Source: Streptacidiphilus albus JL83 (lineage in GTDB: Bacteria > Actinomycetota > Actinomycetes > Streptomycetales > Streptomycetaceae). From it: DNA of 64,000 nucleotides. Numbering within the stretch: position 1 is the stretch's first letter; each line of letters begins with the position of its first letter. The notes beneath the pieces are model-generated. The model worked only from the letters and a program-made list of their open reading frames with translations. It was not told where the DNA came from and searched no databases. Position numbers and translations under genes: made by a program. Of the stretch, positions 9,384-19,031 are shown piece by piece. The DNA lies in assembly GCF_000744705.1 (NCBI RefSeq), contig NZ_JQML01000001.1, forward strand, positions 1,984,001-2,048,000, written 5' to 3'.

Positions 9384-11627
9384 CTAGCCGCCGACCCCGG
9401 CCGCCACCGGCTCGGCCTCCGCCACCGCCCCGGCCCCGGCCCCGGCCCCGGCCCCGGCCCCGGCCTCGTCCCCGGCGCCCCGCTGCCCCGGCAGGGCCGC
9501 CGCCACCGCCAGCGGCGGCAGCGTCTGGTTCTCCCGCAGCCCCACCCGCGCGTGCAGCCGCCGCAGCCAGGCCGGCGCCCACCAGTTCCGGTCCCCGAAC
9601 AAGGTCATCGTGGCCGGCACCAGCAGCATCCGCACCAGCGTCGCATCCACGAAGATCGCCACCGCCAGCGCCAGCCCGATCTCCTTGATGTCCAGCATGT
9701 CGCCCGCCGAGAAGCCCGCGAACACCACCACCATCAGCAGCCCGGCCGAGGTGATGATCCGACCGCTCCGCTGCACCCCCAGCTCCACCGCCCGCCGACA
9801 CGGCTGCCCGTGCTCGTGCAACTCCTTGATCCGCGACAGCAGGAACACCTCGTAGTCCATCGACAGGCCGAACGCGAAGGCGAACACCAGCACCGGGATC
9901 CACGCCTCAAGACCGCCCGTCGGCGAGAACCCCAGCAGCCCGGAGAACCAGCCGAACTGGAACACCAGGGTCAGCACCCCCAGCGACGCCCCCAGCGACA
10001 GCATGTTCATCGCCAGCGCCTTCAACGGCACCACCACCGAACCCGTCATCAGGAACAGCAGCACGAACGTCGCCGCCGCCACCAGCCCCAGCGCCCACGG
10101 ACCCCGGGTCGCCACCTCGTGCTTGAAGTCCAGCACCGTCGCCGCGTCACCCGTCACATACGTGGTCAACCCGCCCCGGTCCGCCCGCAGCTCCGACACC
10201 ACCCGCTGCGCCGTCGCCCCCTCCGTCCCGCCCTGCACGTCCACTCCGACCGTCACCGGCGCCGTGGTGCTCTGCACCGCCGCGCCGCTCACTCCGGGCA
10301 GTGTCCGCACCTGCGCCGCATAGTCCGCCGCCTGCTGCGCCGTACCGTCGACCACCACCGTCACCGCCGACTGCCGCTCCTGCGGGAACCGGGTCTGCAC
10401 CGCGTCCGCCACCGCCCGGCTGCTGAAGGACTGCGGCAGCACGTCCGCGTCGGCGCTCTGCGGGTGCGCGAACGCGAACGGCGCCGCCAGCGCCAGCAGC
10501 ACCCCCGCCACGCCCAGCGCCACCGGCAGCGGACGCCGCTGCACCCGGCGCACCGTCCGCGCGAACACCCCGTCGTCCGAGGCCGGCTGCAGCGGCGCCT
10601 TGATCCGCGCCCCGGCGAACCCCAGCAGCGCCGGCACCAGCGTCAGCCCCGACAGCAGCGTGATCACCACCACGCTCACCCCGGCCGCCCCCACCGCCCG
10701 GAAGATCGGGCTGACGAACACGAACAGCCCCGACAGCGCGGCGGCGACCGTCAGCGCCGAGAAGGCGATCGTCCGCCCCGCCGTCGCACTGGTCCGCTCC
10801 ACCGCCTCGGCCACCCCGGCGCCGTGGCTGCGCTCCTCCCGGAACCGGTTCACCATCAGCAGCGCGTAGTCGATCGACAGGCCCAGGCCCAGCACGGTCG
10901 CGATCGGCAGCACGCTGGTGTCGATCGGCATGATCTTGGTGAACCCGAGGATCGCCAGGAACGCCCCGCCGATCGAGGCGACCGCCCCGATCAACGGCAG
11001 CCCGGCCGCGACGAACCCGCCGAAGATCAGCACCATCACCAGCAGCGTCACCGGCAGCGTGATGAACTCGCCCAGCTCGGTGTCCTGCTTGGTCTGCTGC
11101 TGCACCTGCTGGGTCAGCACCTGCTCCCCGCCGAGCTTCACGCTCGCCCCCGGCGCCGCCGCCGCGATCCCCTGCAGCCGCGCCGAGACCGCGTCCAGCG
11201 TCCGACTGCTGCCGTTGGTGAGCGAGACCTGCACCAGGCTCGCGTGCCCGTCCGCGGAGACCAGCGCCGCGGCGTCCGGCCCCGTGTAGGCGTCGGCGAC
11301 CGAACCCACCCCGGGCATCCGGGCCAGGTCCACCGCGGCGGCCGTGACCGCCGCCCGCACCGCCGGGGCGGACACCGCAGGACCGTCGACCAGCGCGGTG
11401 ACACTGCCCGCCGAGGAACCCGCCGAGGCCAGGATCGCCGCCCCCGCCGCCGACTCCGAGCCGGCCGCACTCGCCGCCGGCGCGGCGGCCGAGAACACCC
11501 GGGTCCCGAACAGCAGGCCCACCGCCAGCAGCAGCGCCCACAACGCCAGCACCCACCGCCGGTGCCGGTAACTGAATCGCCCCACAGCGGCAAAGGGACC
11601 GCCGCAGCGGGTGGACGGTGCAGTCAT
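9384..11627 (-). CDS. MMPL-family RND-type membrane transporter
   Basis: A 747-residue membrane protein with the two-fold MMPL layout: one N-terminal TM segment, an extracytoplasmic domain, a TM bundle, then the same again. Both halves carry the SIDY/SMDY proton-relay motif (GLGLSIDYALLMVNRF and FGLSMDYEVFLLSRI). Such proteins export lipids or hydrophobic compounds using the proton gradient; the substrate is unknown. ATG at 11627 is preferred over an upstream TTG because AAGG lies 7 nt before it. The C-terminal tail is an Ala/Gly repeat encoded by a hexamer tandem repeat. coaE follows 9 nt downstream. Confidence 0.92.
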   Translation of the reverse strand: MTAPSTRCGGPFAAVGRFSYRHRRWVLALWALLLAVGLLFGTRVFSAAAPAASAAGSESAAGAAILASAGSSAGSVTALVDGPAVSAPAVRAAVTAAAVDLARMPGVGSVADAYTGPDAAALVSADGHASLVQVSLTNGSSRTLDAVSARLQGIAAAAPGASVKLGGEQVLTQQVQQQTKQDTELGEFITLPVTLLVMVLIFGGFVAAGLPLIGAVASIGGAFLAILGFTKIMPIDTSVLPIATVLGLGLSIDYALLMVNRFREERSHGAGVAEAVERTSATAGRTIAFSALTVAAALSGLFVFVSPIFRAVGAAGVSVVVITLLSGLTLVPALLGFAGARIKAPLQPASDDGVFARTVRRVQRRPLPVALGVAGVLLALAAPFAFAHPQSADADVLPQSFSSRAVADAVQTRFPQERQSAVTVVVDGTAQQAADYAAQVRTLPGVSGAAVQSTTAPVTVGVDVQGGTEGATAQRVVSELRADRGGLTTYVTGDAATVLDFKHEVATRGPWALGLVAAATFVLLFLMTGSVVVPLKALAMNMLSLGASLGVLTLVFQFGWFSGLLGFSPTGGLEAWIPVLVFAFAFGLSMDYEVFLLSRIKELHEHGQPCRRAVELGVQRSGRIITSAGLLMVVVFAGFSAGDMLDIKEIGLALAVAIFVDATLVRMLLVPATMTLFGDRNWWAPAWLRRLHARVGLRENQTLPPLAVAAALPGQRGAGDEAGAGAGAGAGAGAVAEAEPVAAGVGG
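9427..9462 (+). repeat. GCCCCG hexamer tandem repeat
   Basis: Six perfect copies of GCCCCG, in frame with the MMPL C-terminal tail where they encode alternating Ala/Gly. Such a tract may vary in copy number without a frameshift. Confidence 0.85.
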
Positions 11628-11776
11628 CGACGTACCTTGCAGCCGGGGGACGGGTTGCAAGCCACCCTCGCCCGAATACCGACGTTTCGGAAGTTAAACC
11701 CGCTATGGCCTATCTCATATCGGACCATGTCGGACAGGAATAAAGGCCGATCCCGAGCCGGCGAGGACGCGGAAGA

Positions 11777-11804
11777 GCCCCTGCCCGGCGAACCGGACAG
11801 GGGC
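11777..11804 (-). terminator. rpsA terminator
   Basis: 12-nt arms with one mismatch and a 4-nt loop that reads TTCG on the minus strand, 53 nt past the rpsA stop. It separates rpsA from the MMPL/coaE transcription unit. Confidence 0.75.
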
Positions 11805-11856
11805 CCTTCACGTACCACCAGCTGACGCCGACTCAGTCACTCAGCGCGGTGAGCGC

Positions 11857-13371
11857 TCAGCTCTGGCCGCCCGCGAGCTTCTCGCGCAGCGCGGCGAGAG
11901 CCTCGTCGGTCGCCAGGGCGCCCGAGGTCTCCTCGCTGCTGGACGAGTACGAGCCACCGGACAGCGCGGCGGCACCGGCACCCGCACCGGCCTCAGGAGC
12001 AGCGCCCTCACCGGCGGCCGCAGCCTCGGCGTCGGCCTCGCGGCTCTTGATGACCTGGGCCTGGTGCTGCTCGAAGCGGGTCTGCGCCTCGGCGTACTGG
12101 CGCTCCCACTCCTCACGCTGCTTCTCGAAGCCGGGCAGCCAGTCGTTCGCCTCGGGGTCGAAGCCCTCCGGGTAGATGTAGTTGCCGGCGTCGTCGTACG
12201 AGGCAGCCATGCCGTACAGGGTCGGGTCGAACTCGACCGAGGCCGGGTCGGCACCGAGGGACTCGTTGGCCTGCTTCAGCGAGAGGCTGATGCGACGACG
12301 CTCGAGGTCGATGTCGATGACCTTGACGAAGATCTCGTCGCCGACCTGGACGACCTGCTCCGGGATCTCCACGTGGCGCTCGGCCAGCTCGGAGATGTGG
12401 ACCAGACCCTCGATGCCCTCGTCCACGCGGACGAACGCACCGAACGGAACCAGCTTGGTGACCTTGCCGGGGACGACCTGGCCGATCTGGTGCGTCCGGG
12501 CGAACTGCTGCCACGGGTCCTCCTGGGTCGCCTTCAGCGACAGGGAGACGCGCTCGCGGTCCATGTCAACGTCGAGAACCTCGACGGTGACCTCCTGGCC
12601 GACCTCGACGACCTCGGACGGGTGGTCGATGTGCTTCCAGGACAGCTCGGAGACGTGCACCAGGCCGTCGACGCCACCCAGGTCCACGAAGGCACCGAAG
12701 TTGACGATGGAGGAGACGACGCCGGAGCGCACCTGGCCCTTCTGGAGGGTGGTGAGGAAGGTCTGGCGGACCTCGCTCTGGGTCTGCTCCAGCCAGGCAC
12801 GGCGGGACAGGACCACGTTGTTGCGGTTCTTGTCCAGCTCGATGATCTTGGCCTCGAGCTCCTTGCCCACGTAGGGCTGGAGGTCGCGGACACGACGCAT
12901 CTCGACCAGCGAGGCCGGCAGGAAGCCACGGAGGCCGATGTCGAGGATGAGACCACCCTTGACGACCTCGATGACGGTACCGGTGACGATGCCGTCCTCT
13001 TCCTTGATCTTCTCGATCGTGCCCCAGGCGCGCTCGTACTGAGCACGCTTCTTGGACAGGATGAGACGACCCTCCTTGTCCTCCTTCTGGAGAACCAGGG
13101 CCTCGATGCTGTCACCGACCTTGACCACGTCGTGCGGGTCGACGTCGTGCTTGATGGACAGCTCGCGGGACGGGATGACGCCCTCGGTCTTGTAACCGAT
13201 GTCGAGGAGAACCTCGTCACGGTCGACCTTGACGATGATGCCGTCGACGATGTCGCCATCGTTGAAGTACTTGATGGTCTCGTCGATCGCCGCGAGGAAC
13301 GCCTCTGCGTCGCCGATGTCGTTGACCGCCACCTGCGGGGTGGTGCGGGCCTCGATGCTGCTGGTCGTCAT
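11857..13371 (-). CDS. rpsA: 30S ribosomal protein S1
   Basis: This 504-residue protein with four S1 (OB-fold) domains, roughly residues 34-105, 120-186, 207-275 and 292-360, binds mRNA on the 30S subunit. Domain 3 carries VNFGAFVDLGGVDGLVHVSE and domain 4 VPFGAFVRVDEGIEGLVHIS. Four domains instead of the six of E. coli is the actinobacterial form. The C-terminal tail is low-complexity Ala/Gly/Ser-rich. Translation starts at ATG 13371 with only a weak, distant GGAG. The promoter at 13591-13619 implies a leader of about 210 nt. Confidence 0.97.
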   Translation of the reverse strand: MTTSSIEARTTPQVAVNDIGDAEAFLAAIDETIKYFNDGDIVDGIIVKVDRDEVLLDIGYKTEGVIPSRELSIKHDVDPHDVVKVGDSIEALVLQKEDKEGRLILSKKRAQYERAWGTIEKIKEEDGIVTGTVIEVVKGGLILDIGLRGFLPASLVEMRRVRDLQPYVGKELEAKIIELDKNRNNVVLSRRAWLEQTQSEVRQTFLTTLQKGQVRSGVVSSIVNFGAFVDLGGVDGLVHVSELSWKHIDHPSEVVEVGQEVTVEVLDVDMDRERVSLSLKATQEDPWQQFARTHQIGQVVPGKVTKLVPFGAFVRVDEGIEGLVHISELAERHVEIPEQVVQVGDEIFVKVIDIDLERRRISLSLKQANESLGADPASVEFDPTLYGMAASYDDAGNYIYPEGFDPEANDWLPGFEKQREEWERQYAEAQTRFEQHQAQVIKSREADAEAAAAGEGAAPEAGAGAGAAALSGGSYSSSSEETSGALATDEALAALREKLAGGQS

Positions 13372-13584
13372 TAGGAAAAGGGCTCCGGTACGGACATGAA
13401 GTCGTAGGTACTACTACGCCGGGGACCCGTGATCGCTCCACCAAGGACCAGACAGGCCTCATCCGGTGTATCGCCGCTTTCCGGATCAGCTCTGGAAAGT
13501 CGATACCCCGGGTAAATGTCTGTGGGGTCTTCAACAGATGCGAGCGCGACCTGCTCCGTCCGAGGCGCGCAGGCCCGCAGCGCA
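13372..13584 (-). promoter_or_regulatory. Long structured 5' leader of rpsA
   Basis: The inferred transcript leader contains a CTTTCC/GGAAAG stem (13477-13499) and a CGTAG/CTACG stem (13403-13418). No convincing protein gene is seen here. It may hold an autoregulatory site for S1, as known in other bacteria; this is inference. Confidence 0.4.
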
Positions 13585-13590
13585 ACTTGT

Positions 13591-13619
13591 AGCATACGGG
13601 GACAGCCATGCACGGTCAA
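13591..13619 (-). promoter_or_regulatory. rpsA promoter
   Basis: On the minus strand TTGACC (13619-13614), a 17-nt spacer, then TATGCT (13596-13591): a near-consensus housekeeping promoter about 220 nt upstream of the rpsA start. Confidence 0.75.
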
Positions 13620-13764
13620 TGCCTGATGCCGCAGTGCGGGAGAGCCCCCTACCAACCGCAACCAACCGGTTCAAACGGGACAAGACGCCACACGGCCGAC
13701 ATGCAGAAACCGACCTCAACGGCCGCCTCCGACGCTACTCAGCCAAGGTTACGCTACCCGCGAG

Positions 13765-14619
13765 ATGAACGAGCACACCACGGCCCCCGAGCCCATCGAC
13801 GACACCGCCGACGACGACGCCGACGCGGTCCGCCGCGACGCCGGCACCACCGAGAGCAGCCACGCCAACCGCCACTGGTGGGACCGCAACGCCGACGAGT
13901 ACCAGGACGAACACGGCCCCTTCCTCGGCGACACCCGCTTCACCTGGTGCCCCGAAGGACTCGACGAGGCCGACGCCGGGCTCCTCGGCGATCCCGCCCG
14001 GTTGCGCGGCCGACGCATCCTGGAGATCGGCGCCGGCGCCGCCCAGTGCTCCCGCTGGCTCGCCGAGCAGGGCGCCCTCCCGGTCGCCCTCGACCTCTCC
14101 CACCGGCAGCTCCAGCACAGCCTCCGGATCGACCAGGACCTCGACCGCACCCCGGTCCCCCTGGTCCAGGCCGACGCCACCGTCCTGCCCTTCGCCGACG
14201 GCAGCTTCGACGACGCCTGCTCCGCCTACGGAGCCGTGCCCTTCGCCGCCGACACCGCACGGCTGATGCGCGAGGTCCACCGGGTCCTCCGGCCCGGCGG
14301 ACGCTGGGTCTTCTCGGTCACCCACCCGATCCGCTGGGCCTTCCCCGACGAACCCGGACCCGAGGGACTCACCGCGCTCTCCTCCTACTTCGACCGCACC
14401 CCCTACGTCGAGGAGGACGAGCAGGGCCGTGCCGTCTACGTGGAGCACCACCGCACCCTCGGCGACCGGATCCGCGAACTCGACGCCGCCGGCTTCCGGC
14501 TGACCGACCTCGTCGAACCCGAGTGGCCCGAGGGGCTCACCCAGGAATGGGGCGGCTGGAGCCCGCTGCGCGGGCGCCACCTACCCGGTACCGCGATCTT
14601 CGTCGCCGTCCGCGACTGA
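13765..14619 (+). CDS. Class I SAM-dependent methyltransferase
   Basis: A 284-residue cytoplasmic methyltransferase. The glycine-rich SAM-binding motif I reads RILEIGAGAAQCS at about residues 84-96, followed by the acidic VALDLS and the post-motif VQADATVLPFADGSFDDA, and LMREVHRVLRPGG further on, typical of the Methyltransf_11/25 fold. The N-terminal 35 residues are acidic and low in complexity. The acceptor substrate is unknown. It is divergent from rpsA with a 393-nt intergenic region and converges on polA. From memory this gene accompanies rpsA/polA in many Streptomyces. Confidence 0.88.
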   Translation: MNEHTTAPEPIDDTADDDADAVRRDAGTTESSHANRHWWDRNADEYQDEHGPFLGDTRFTWCPEGLDEADAGLLGDPARLRGRRILEIGAGAAQCSRWLAEQGALPVALDLSHRQLQHSLRIDQDLDRTPVPLVQADATVLPFADGSFDDACSAYGAVPFAADTARLMREVHRVLRPGGRWVFSVTHPIRWAFPDEPGPEGLTALSSYFDRTPYVEEDEQGRAVYVEHHRTLGDRIRELDAAGFRLTDLVEPEWPEGLTQEWGGWSPLRGRHLPGTAIFVAVRD

Positions 14620-14661
14620 CCCCACTGCACGGCGGCCCCGCCGCACAGCAGCCCCGCCGCA

Positions 14662-14686
14662 CGGCGGCCCCTTCGGCGGGCCGCCG
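14662..14686. terminator. Bidirectional terminator between methyltransferase and polA
   Basis: Perfect 9-bp stem CGGCGGCCC/GGGCCGCCG with a 7-nt loop in the 88-nt gap of a convergent pair. The preceding 40 nt repeat a CCGCCGCAC-type motif. Confidence 0.7.
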
Positions 14687-14707
14687 CAGCCGTCGGCGCC
14701 CGGCGGG

Positions 14708-17446
14708 TCAGTGCGCGGCGACCTCCCAGTTCAGGCCCACACCCACCGAGACGTCCAGCGGCGCCCGCAGCGGATACGCCCCCGCCATCTCCCGGCGGAC
14801 CAGCTCCTCCACCCGCTCGCGCTCACCCGGCGCGACCTCCAGCACCACTTCGTCATGGACCTGGAGCAGCATCCGCGACTCCAGCCCCTCGGCCGTCAGC
14901 GCCCCGTCCACCCGCAGCATCGCGATCTTCACGATGTCCGCCGCCGAACCCTGGATCGGCGCGTTCAGCGCCATCCGCTCCGCCATCTCCCGACGCTGCC
15001 GGTTGTCACTGGTCAGGTCCGGCAGATAACGGCGCCGACCCAGCACCGTCTCCGTGTAGCCGGTCACCCGGGCCTCGTCCACCACCCGGCGCAGGTAGTC
15101 CCGCACCCCGCCGAACCGCTCGAAGTAGGTGTCCATCAGCCGGCGGGCCTCGCCCGCCTCGATGCCCAGCTGCCCCGACAGGCCGAACGCCGACAACCCG
15201 TACGCCAGGCCGTACGACATCGCCTTGATCTTGCGGCGCATCTCCGCGTCGACCTCGCCCGGCGTCACCCCGAAGACCTGCGAACCGACCGTCGTGTGCA
15301 GGTCCTCACCGCTCGCGAACGCCGCCAGCAGCGCCTCGTCCTCCGACAGGTGCGCCATGATCCGCAACTCGATCTGGCTGTAGTCCGCCGTCAGCAGCGA
15401 CTCGAACCCCGGACCGACCACGAAGGCCCGGCGGATCATCCGGCCCTCCTCCGTCCGCACCGGAATGTTCTGCAGATTCGGGTCCGTGGACGACAACCGG
15501 CCCGTCGCCGCCACCATCTGATTGAACGTCGTATGGATCCGGCCGTCCGCCGCGACCGTCTTGATCAGGCCCTCGACCGTCGTCCGCAGCCGCGTCTGGT
15601 CCCGGTGCCGCAGCAGGATCACCGGCAGCTCGTGATCGGTCTGCGTCGCCAGCCAGGTCAGCGCGTCCGCGTCGGTGGTGTAACCCGTCTTGATCTTCTT
15701 CGTCTTCGGCAGCGCCAGCTCGCCGAAGAGGACCTCCTGCAACTGCTTCGGCGACCCCAGGTTGAAGTCCCGGCCCACCGCCGTGTGCGCCTCCTTCACC
15801 GCCTGCTGCACCGCCGCGCCGAACTGGACCTCCAGCTGCGTCAACCACTCCAGATCCGCCGCGATCCCCGACCGCTCCATCCGCGCCAGCAGCGCCGCGA
15901 TCGGCAGCTCCAGCTCACGCAGCAGCTCCAGCGCGCCGTCCTTGGCCAGCCGCTCGTCGAAGACCTCGGACAGGTCCAGCACCGTCCGCGCCTGCACCAT
16001 CAGCGCCTGCGCCGCCGCCAGGGCCTCGTCCTGGGCGTCCTCACCGAACGCCAACTGCCCGCTGTCCACCGCCGTCGACGCGTCCAACTGCCGACCCAGG
16101 TACTCCTCCGCCAGCACATCGAGACCGAAGGTCCGCCGCCCCGGCTTCTCCAGGTACGCCGCCAGCGCGGTGTCCGCCACCACCCCGTCGATCACCCAGC
16201 CGTGCTCCGCGAACGCCCGCTGCACCTGCTTGGCGATGTGCAGCGCCTTCGGCCGCTCCGGATCCGCCAGCCAGCCCGCGAACGCGACCTCGTCGACCTC
16301 CGCCAGCGACGCCGGATCGACCCACGCCGCCGGACCGCCCTCGACCGCCAGCGCGACCGCCGACACCCGGCCCTCACCACGGGCCCACTGGTAGTCGCCC
16401 ATCAACCCGGTCCGCCCGGCGCCCGAACCGTGCTCCGCCAGCCAGGCCGCCAACGCGCCCTCCGCCGACAGCAGTTCACCCTCGATCTCGACACCCCCGG
16501 TCGGCGGCGCCGGCGTCTCACCGATCGCGTCACCGGTCCCCGGGTCCACCGCGAACAGGCGGTCCCGCAGCGCCTGGTTCCGGAACTCCAGCGCGTCCAG
16601 CAGCACCACCGCCGCCTCCCGGTCGTACGGCCGGCGCGCCAGCTCCTCCACCCCCAGCGGCAGCTCGACGTCCCGGACCAGCTCCGTCAGCTCACGGTTC
16701 AGCTTCACCCCGTCCAGACCGGCCCGGAGCTTCTCGCCGATCTTGCCCTTCACCTCGTCGGCGTGCTCCACCAGCTCCCTGAAGGAGCCGTACTGGGAGA
16801 TCCACTTCGCCGCGGTCTTCTCCCCCACCCCGGGAATGCCGGGCAGGTTGTCCGACGGGTCACCGCGCAGCGCCGCCAGGTCCGGATACTGGGCCGGCGT
16901 CACCCCGTACTTCTCGAACACCTTCTCCGGCGTGTAGCGCGTCATCTCCGACACGCCCTTCGTCGGGTAGAGGACCGTCACGTCCTCCGTCACCAGCTGC
17001 AGCGCGTCCCGGTCGCCGGTGAGGATCAGCACCTCGAAGCCCTCGGCCGCCGCCCGCGTCGCCAGCGTCGCGATGATGTCGTCCGCCTCGAACTCCGCCA
17101 GCCGCAGGTGCGGCACCCGCATCGTGTCGAGCAGCTCGCTCACCAGCTCCACCTGGCCCCGGAACTCCTCCGGCGAAGCCGAACGCGTCGCCTTGTACTC
17201 CGGGTAGATCCCCGCCCGGAAGGTCTTCCTGGACACGTCGAACGCCACCGCGAAGTGCGAGGGGGACTCGTCCCGCAGGATGTTCGCCACCATCGACGCG
17301 AACCCGTACACCGCATTGGTCGGCTGACCCGTGGACGTGGCGAAGTTCTCGGCCGGGAACGCATAGAACGCCCGATAGGCCATCGAATGGCCGTCCAGCA
17401 GCAACAGCCGAGGCCGCCCCGCGCCGCTCTTACCCGTACCAGCCAT
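14708..17446 (-). CDS. polA: DNA polymerase I
   Basis: This 912-residue enzyme works in DNA repair and Okazaki fragment processing. The N-terminal 5'-3' exonuclease domain (about 1-310) has LLLLDGHSMAYRAF and EFEADDIIATLA. The middle domain lacks the DxE motif of proofreading exonuclease, as usual in actinobacteria. The polymerase domain has motif A (LLTADYSQIELRIMAH), motif B (RRKIKAMSYGLAYG) and motif C (QVHDEVVLEV). ATG at 17446 is chosen because the protein then starts just before the conserved exonuclease sequence; the frame stays open upstream. It is divergent from the thioesterase gene. Confidence 0.96.
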   Translation of the reverse strand: MAGTGKSGAGRPRLLLLDGHSMAYRAFYAFPAENFATSTGQPTNAVYGFASMVANILRDESPSHFAVAFDVSRKTFRAGIYPEYKATRSASPEEFRGQVELVSELLDTMRVPHLRLAEFEADDIIATLATRAAAEGFEVLILTGDRDALQLVTEDVTVLYPTKGVSEMTRYTPEKVFEKYGVTPAQYPDLAALRGDPSDNLPGIPGVGEKTAAKWISQYGSFRELVEHADEVKGKIGEKLRAGLDGVKLNRELTELVRDVELPLGVEELARRPYDREAAVVLLDALEFRNQALRDRLFAVDPGTGDAIGETPAPPTGGVEIEGELLSAEGALAAWLAEHGSGAGRTGLMGDYQWARGEGRVSAVALAVEGGPAAWVDPASLAEVDEVAFAGWLADPERPKALHIAKQVQRAFAEHGWVIDGVVADTALAAYLEKPGRRTFGLDVLAEEYLGRQLDASTAVDSGQLAFGEDAQDEALAAAQALMVQARTVLDLSEVFDERLAKDGALELLRELELPIAALLARMERSGIAADLEWLTQLEVQFGAAVQQAVKEAHTAVGRDFNLGSPKQLQEVLFGELALPKTKKIKTGYTTDADALTWLATQTDHELPVILLRHRDQTRLRTTVEGLIKTVAADGRIHTTFNQMVAATGRLSSTDPNLQNIPVRTEEGRMIRRAFVVGPGFESLLTADYSQIELRIMAHLSEDEALLAAFASGEDLHTTVGSQVFGVTPGEVDAEMRRKIKAMSYGLAYGLSAFGLSGQLGIEAGEARRLMDTYFERFGGVRDYLRRVVDEARVTGYTETVLGRRRYLPDLTSDNRQRREMAERMALNAPIQGSAADIVKIAMLRVDGALTAEGLESRMLLQVHDEVVLEVAPGERERVEELVRREMAGAYPLRAPLDVSVGVGLNWEVAAH

Positions 17447-17657
17447 AACCGCCACCGCTCCCGCCGCCTCGTACCGGAACTCGTACCGCAATCCGTGCCG
17501 AGCCCACCTGCCGAACGAAATCCTATGGCCCACCACCGACAGCCGAGCTCCCCCACACCGACCCCGCCGAACCCGCGCCGTACGATCACAGGGATCACCC
17601 CGGTCGACCCGACCGACCCCACCACCAGCACCACCGCCGGCACCGCCGGCACCGCCA

Positions 17658-17709
17658 ACGCGACACGAAGACGCGACACGAAGACGCGACACGACGACGC
17701 GACACGACG
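17658..17709 (+). repeat. Four tandem 13-bp repeats upstream of the thioesterase gene
   Basis: Four adjacent copies of ACGCGACACGAAG/ACGCGACACGACG in the polA-thioesterase divergent gap, ending 9 nt before the thioesterase Shine-Dalgarno. They lie in the probable 5' leader; function unknown. Confidence 0.85.
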
Positions 17710-17732
17710 ACGAAGCCAGGGAGCACAGCAGC

Positions 17733-18197
17733 ATGTCCGAGCAGCAGTCAGCGCCCCACCCGAAGCTCAACCTCCCCCAGGACGTCATCGACCACTTCGC
17801 CCGCCTCGGCGTCGAGCCCAGCGTCTTCTCCGGCGGCGAACTCGGCGAGCGCATGGGCATCCAGGTGGTCGAGGCATCCCCCGAACGAGTCGTCGGCACC
17901 ATGCCCGTCTCCGGCAACCAGCAGCCCTACGGCCTGCTCCACGGCGGCGCCTCCGCCGCCCTCGCCGAGACCCTCGGCTCCGTCGGCGCCATGCTCCACG
18001 CCGGCCCCGGCCGGTACGCGGTCGGCGTCGACCTCAACGCCACCCACCACCGCTCCGCCACCTCCGGCCTGGTCACCGGCGTCGCCACCGCCGTCTTCCG
18101 CGGCCGGACCGCCGCCACCTACGAGATCGCCATCACCGACGACCAGGGCCGCCGGATCACCAGCTGCCGCCTGACCTGCATGCTCCGCGACACCTGA
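17733..18197 (+). CDS. Hotdog-fold thioesterase (PaaI family)
   Basis: A 154-residue cytoplasmic protein with the hotdog thioesterase motif GLLHGGASAALAETLGS around residues 69-85, including the HGG of the PaaI/YdiI group, and VGVDLNATHHRSA later. It should hydrolyse acyl- or aryl-CoA thioesters, exact substrate unknown. ATG 17733 follows AGGGAG by 9 nt. The position next to polA is, from memory, conserved in Streptomyces. It is divergent from polA. Confidence 0.9.
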   Translation: MSEQQSAPHPKLNLPQDVIDHFARLGVEPSVFSGGELGERMGIQVVEASPERVVGTMPVSGNQQPYGLLHGGASAALAETLGSVGAMLHAGPGRYAVGVDLNATHHRSATSGLVTGVATAVFRGRTAATYEIAITDDQGRRITSCRLTCMLRDT

Positions 18198-18338
18198 GCA
18201 CCACCGGGGCCCCGACCCCGACCGAGGTGATCGGAGCGGGTGCGGGCGCGCGAGGTTTGTCCCGCGCCCGCACCGGGCATCGCACGCCCCAGCAGAACCC
18301 CACACCCAGGGGGGCGCGACGACCCGCCAGGGGGTGCG

Positions 18339-19031
18339 ATGATCCGCAACACCGAACCCCCCGACCCCATCGGCCACATAGGCCCCATCGAGCTCACCGC
18401 ACAGTCGAGCACGCCCACCCCCACCAGCACCTACATCGACGAATCCGGCCGCACCGCCGCCGAACGCCGCATCAGCGCCTGGTGGCACACCATCCCCCCG
18501 CTGCGCCGCCGCACCGGGACAGCACTGGTCTGCCTGGTCGCCGCCACCCTCTTCGTCGTCGAGGTGATGTCCATCCCGCCCTCCGACGGCTCCGGCACCA
18601 CAGCGCCGCAGCCGTGGCCGGCCCAGGTCACCGACATCGAATTCGCCGGCACCACCGCCGCCACCACCCAACAGGCCGACCAGTTCACCATCGAACTCAC
18701 CGTCACCGACACCGACACCCGTCCGGTGACCGTCCTCGCCATCTCCCAGCCCTACGCCGCCCTCACCACCGTGCTGCTGCCGGCCCCGCCCATCGCGCTG
18801 TACCCGCAGGCCGTGCAGGACGTCGCGCTCCAGGCCACCGTCCGCAGCTGCGCCGGCCTCCCGGCGATGGACCAACTGCCCTACGTCACCGTCACCGTCG
18901 CCAACGCGGTCGGGGTCCAGACCCAGAGCGAAGTCCTCGGCCCCAGCTACGCCTACGCCCTCCACGACGCGCTGCTGGCCGCCTGCGACGGCGTCCTCGG
19001 CCCCGGACACGGCGCGGCCCCGCCGCGCTGA
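18339..19031 (+). CDS. Conserved membrane-anchored hypothetical protein
   Basis: I do not recognise a named family. The 230-residue product has a polar N-terminus, one hydrophobic segment at about residues 58-76 (GTALVCLVAATLFVVEVM), then an extracytoplasmic domain of about 150 residues with beta-sandwich-like sequence and two conserved-looking Cys residues. This suggests a type II anchored protein. ATG 18339 is chosen over an in-frame GTG at 18240 because AGGGGG lies 5 nt upstream. The stop codon sits in the loop of a strong hairpin shared with the convergent pdtaR. Confidence 0.75.
   Translation: MIRNTEPPDPIGHIGPIELTAQSSTPTPTSTYIDESGRTAAERRISAWWHTIPPLRRRTGTALVCLVAATLFVVEVMSIPPSDGSGTTAPQPWPAQVTDIEFAGTTAATTQQADQFTIELTVTDTDTRPVTVLAISQPYAALTTVLLPAPPIALYPQAVQDVALQATVRSCAGLPAMDQLPYVTVTVANAVGVQTQSEVLGPSYAYALHDALLAACDGVLGPGHGAAPPR

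Noticed and set aside
14711-17443. Long plus-strand open frame antisense to polA
   Set aside because: Arg/Gln/His-rich shadow; the minus strand carries complete polymerase motifs.
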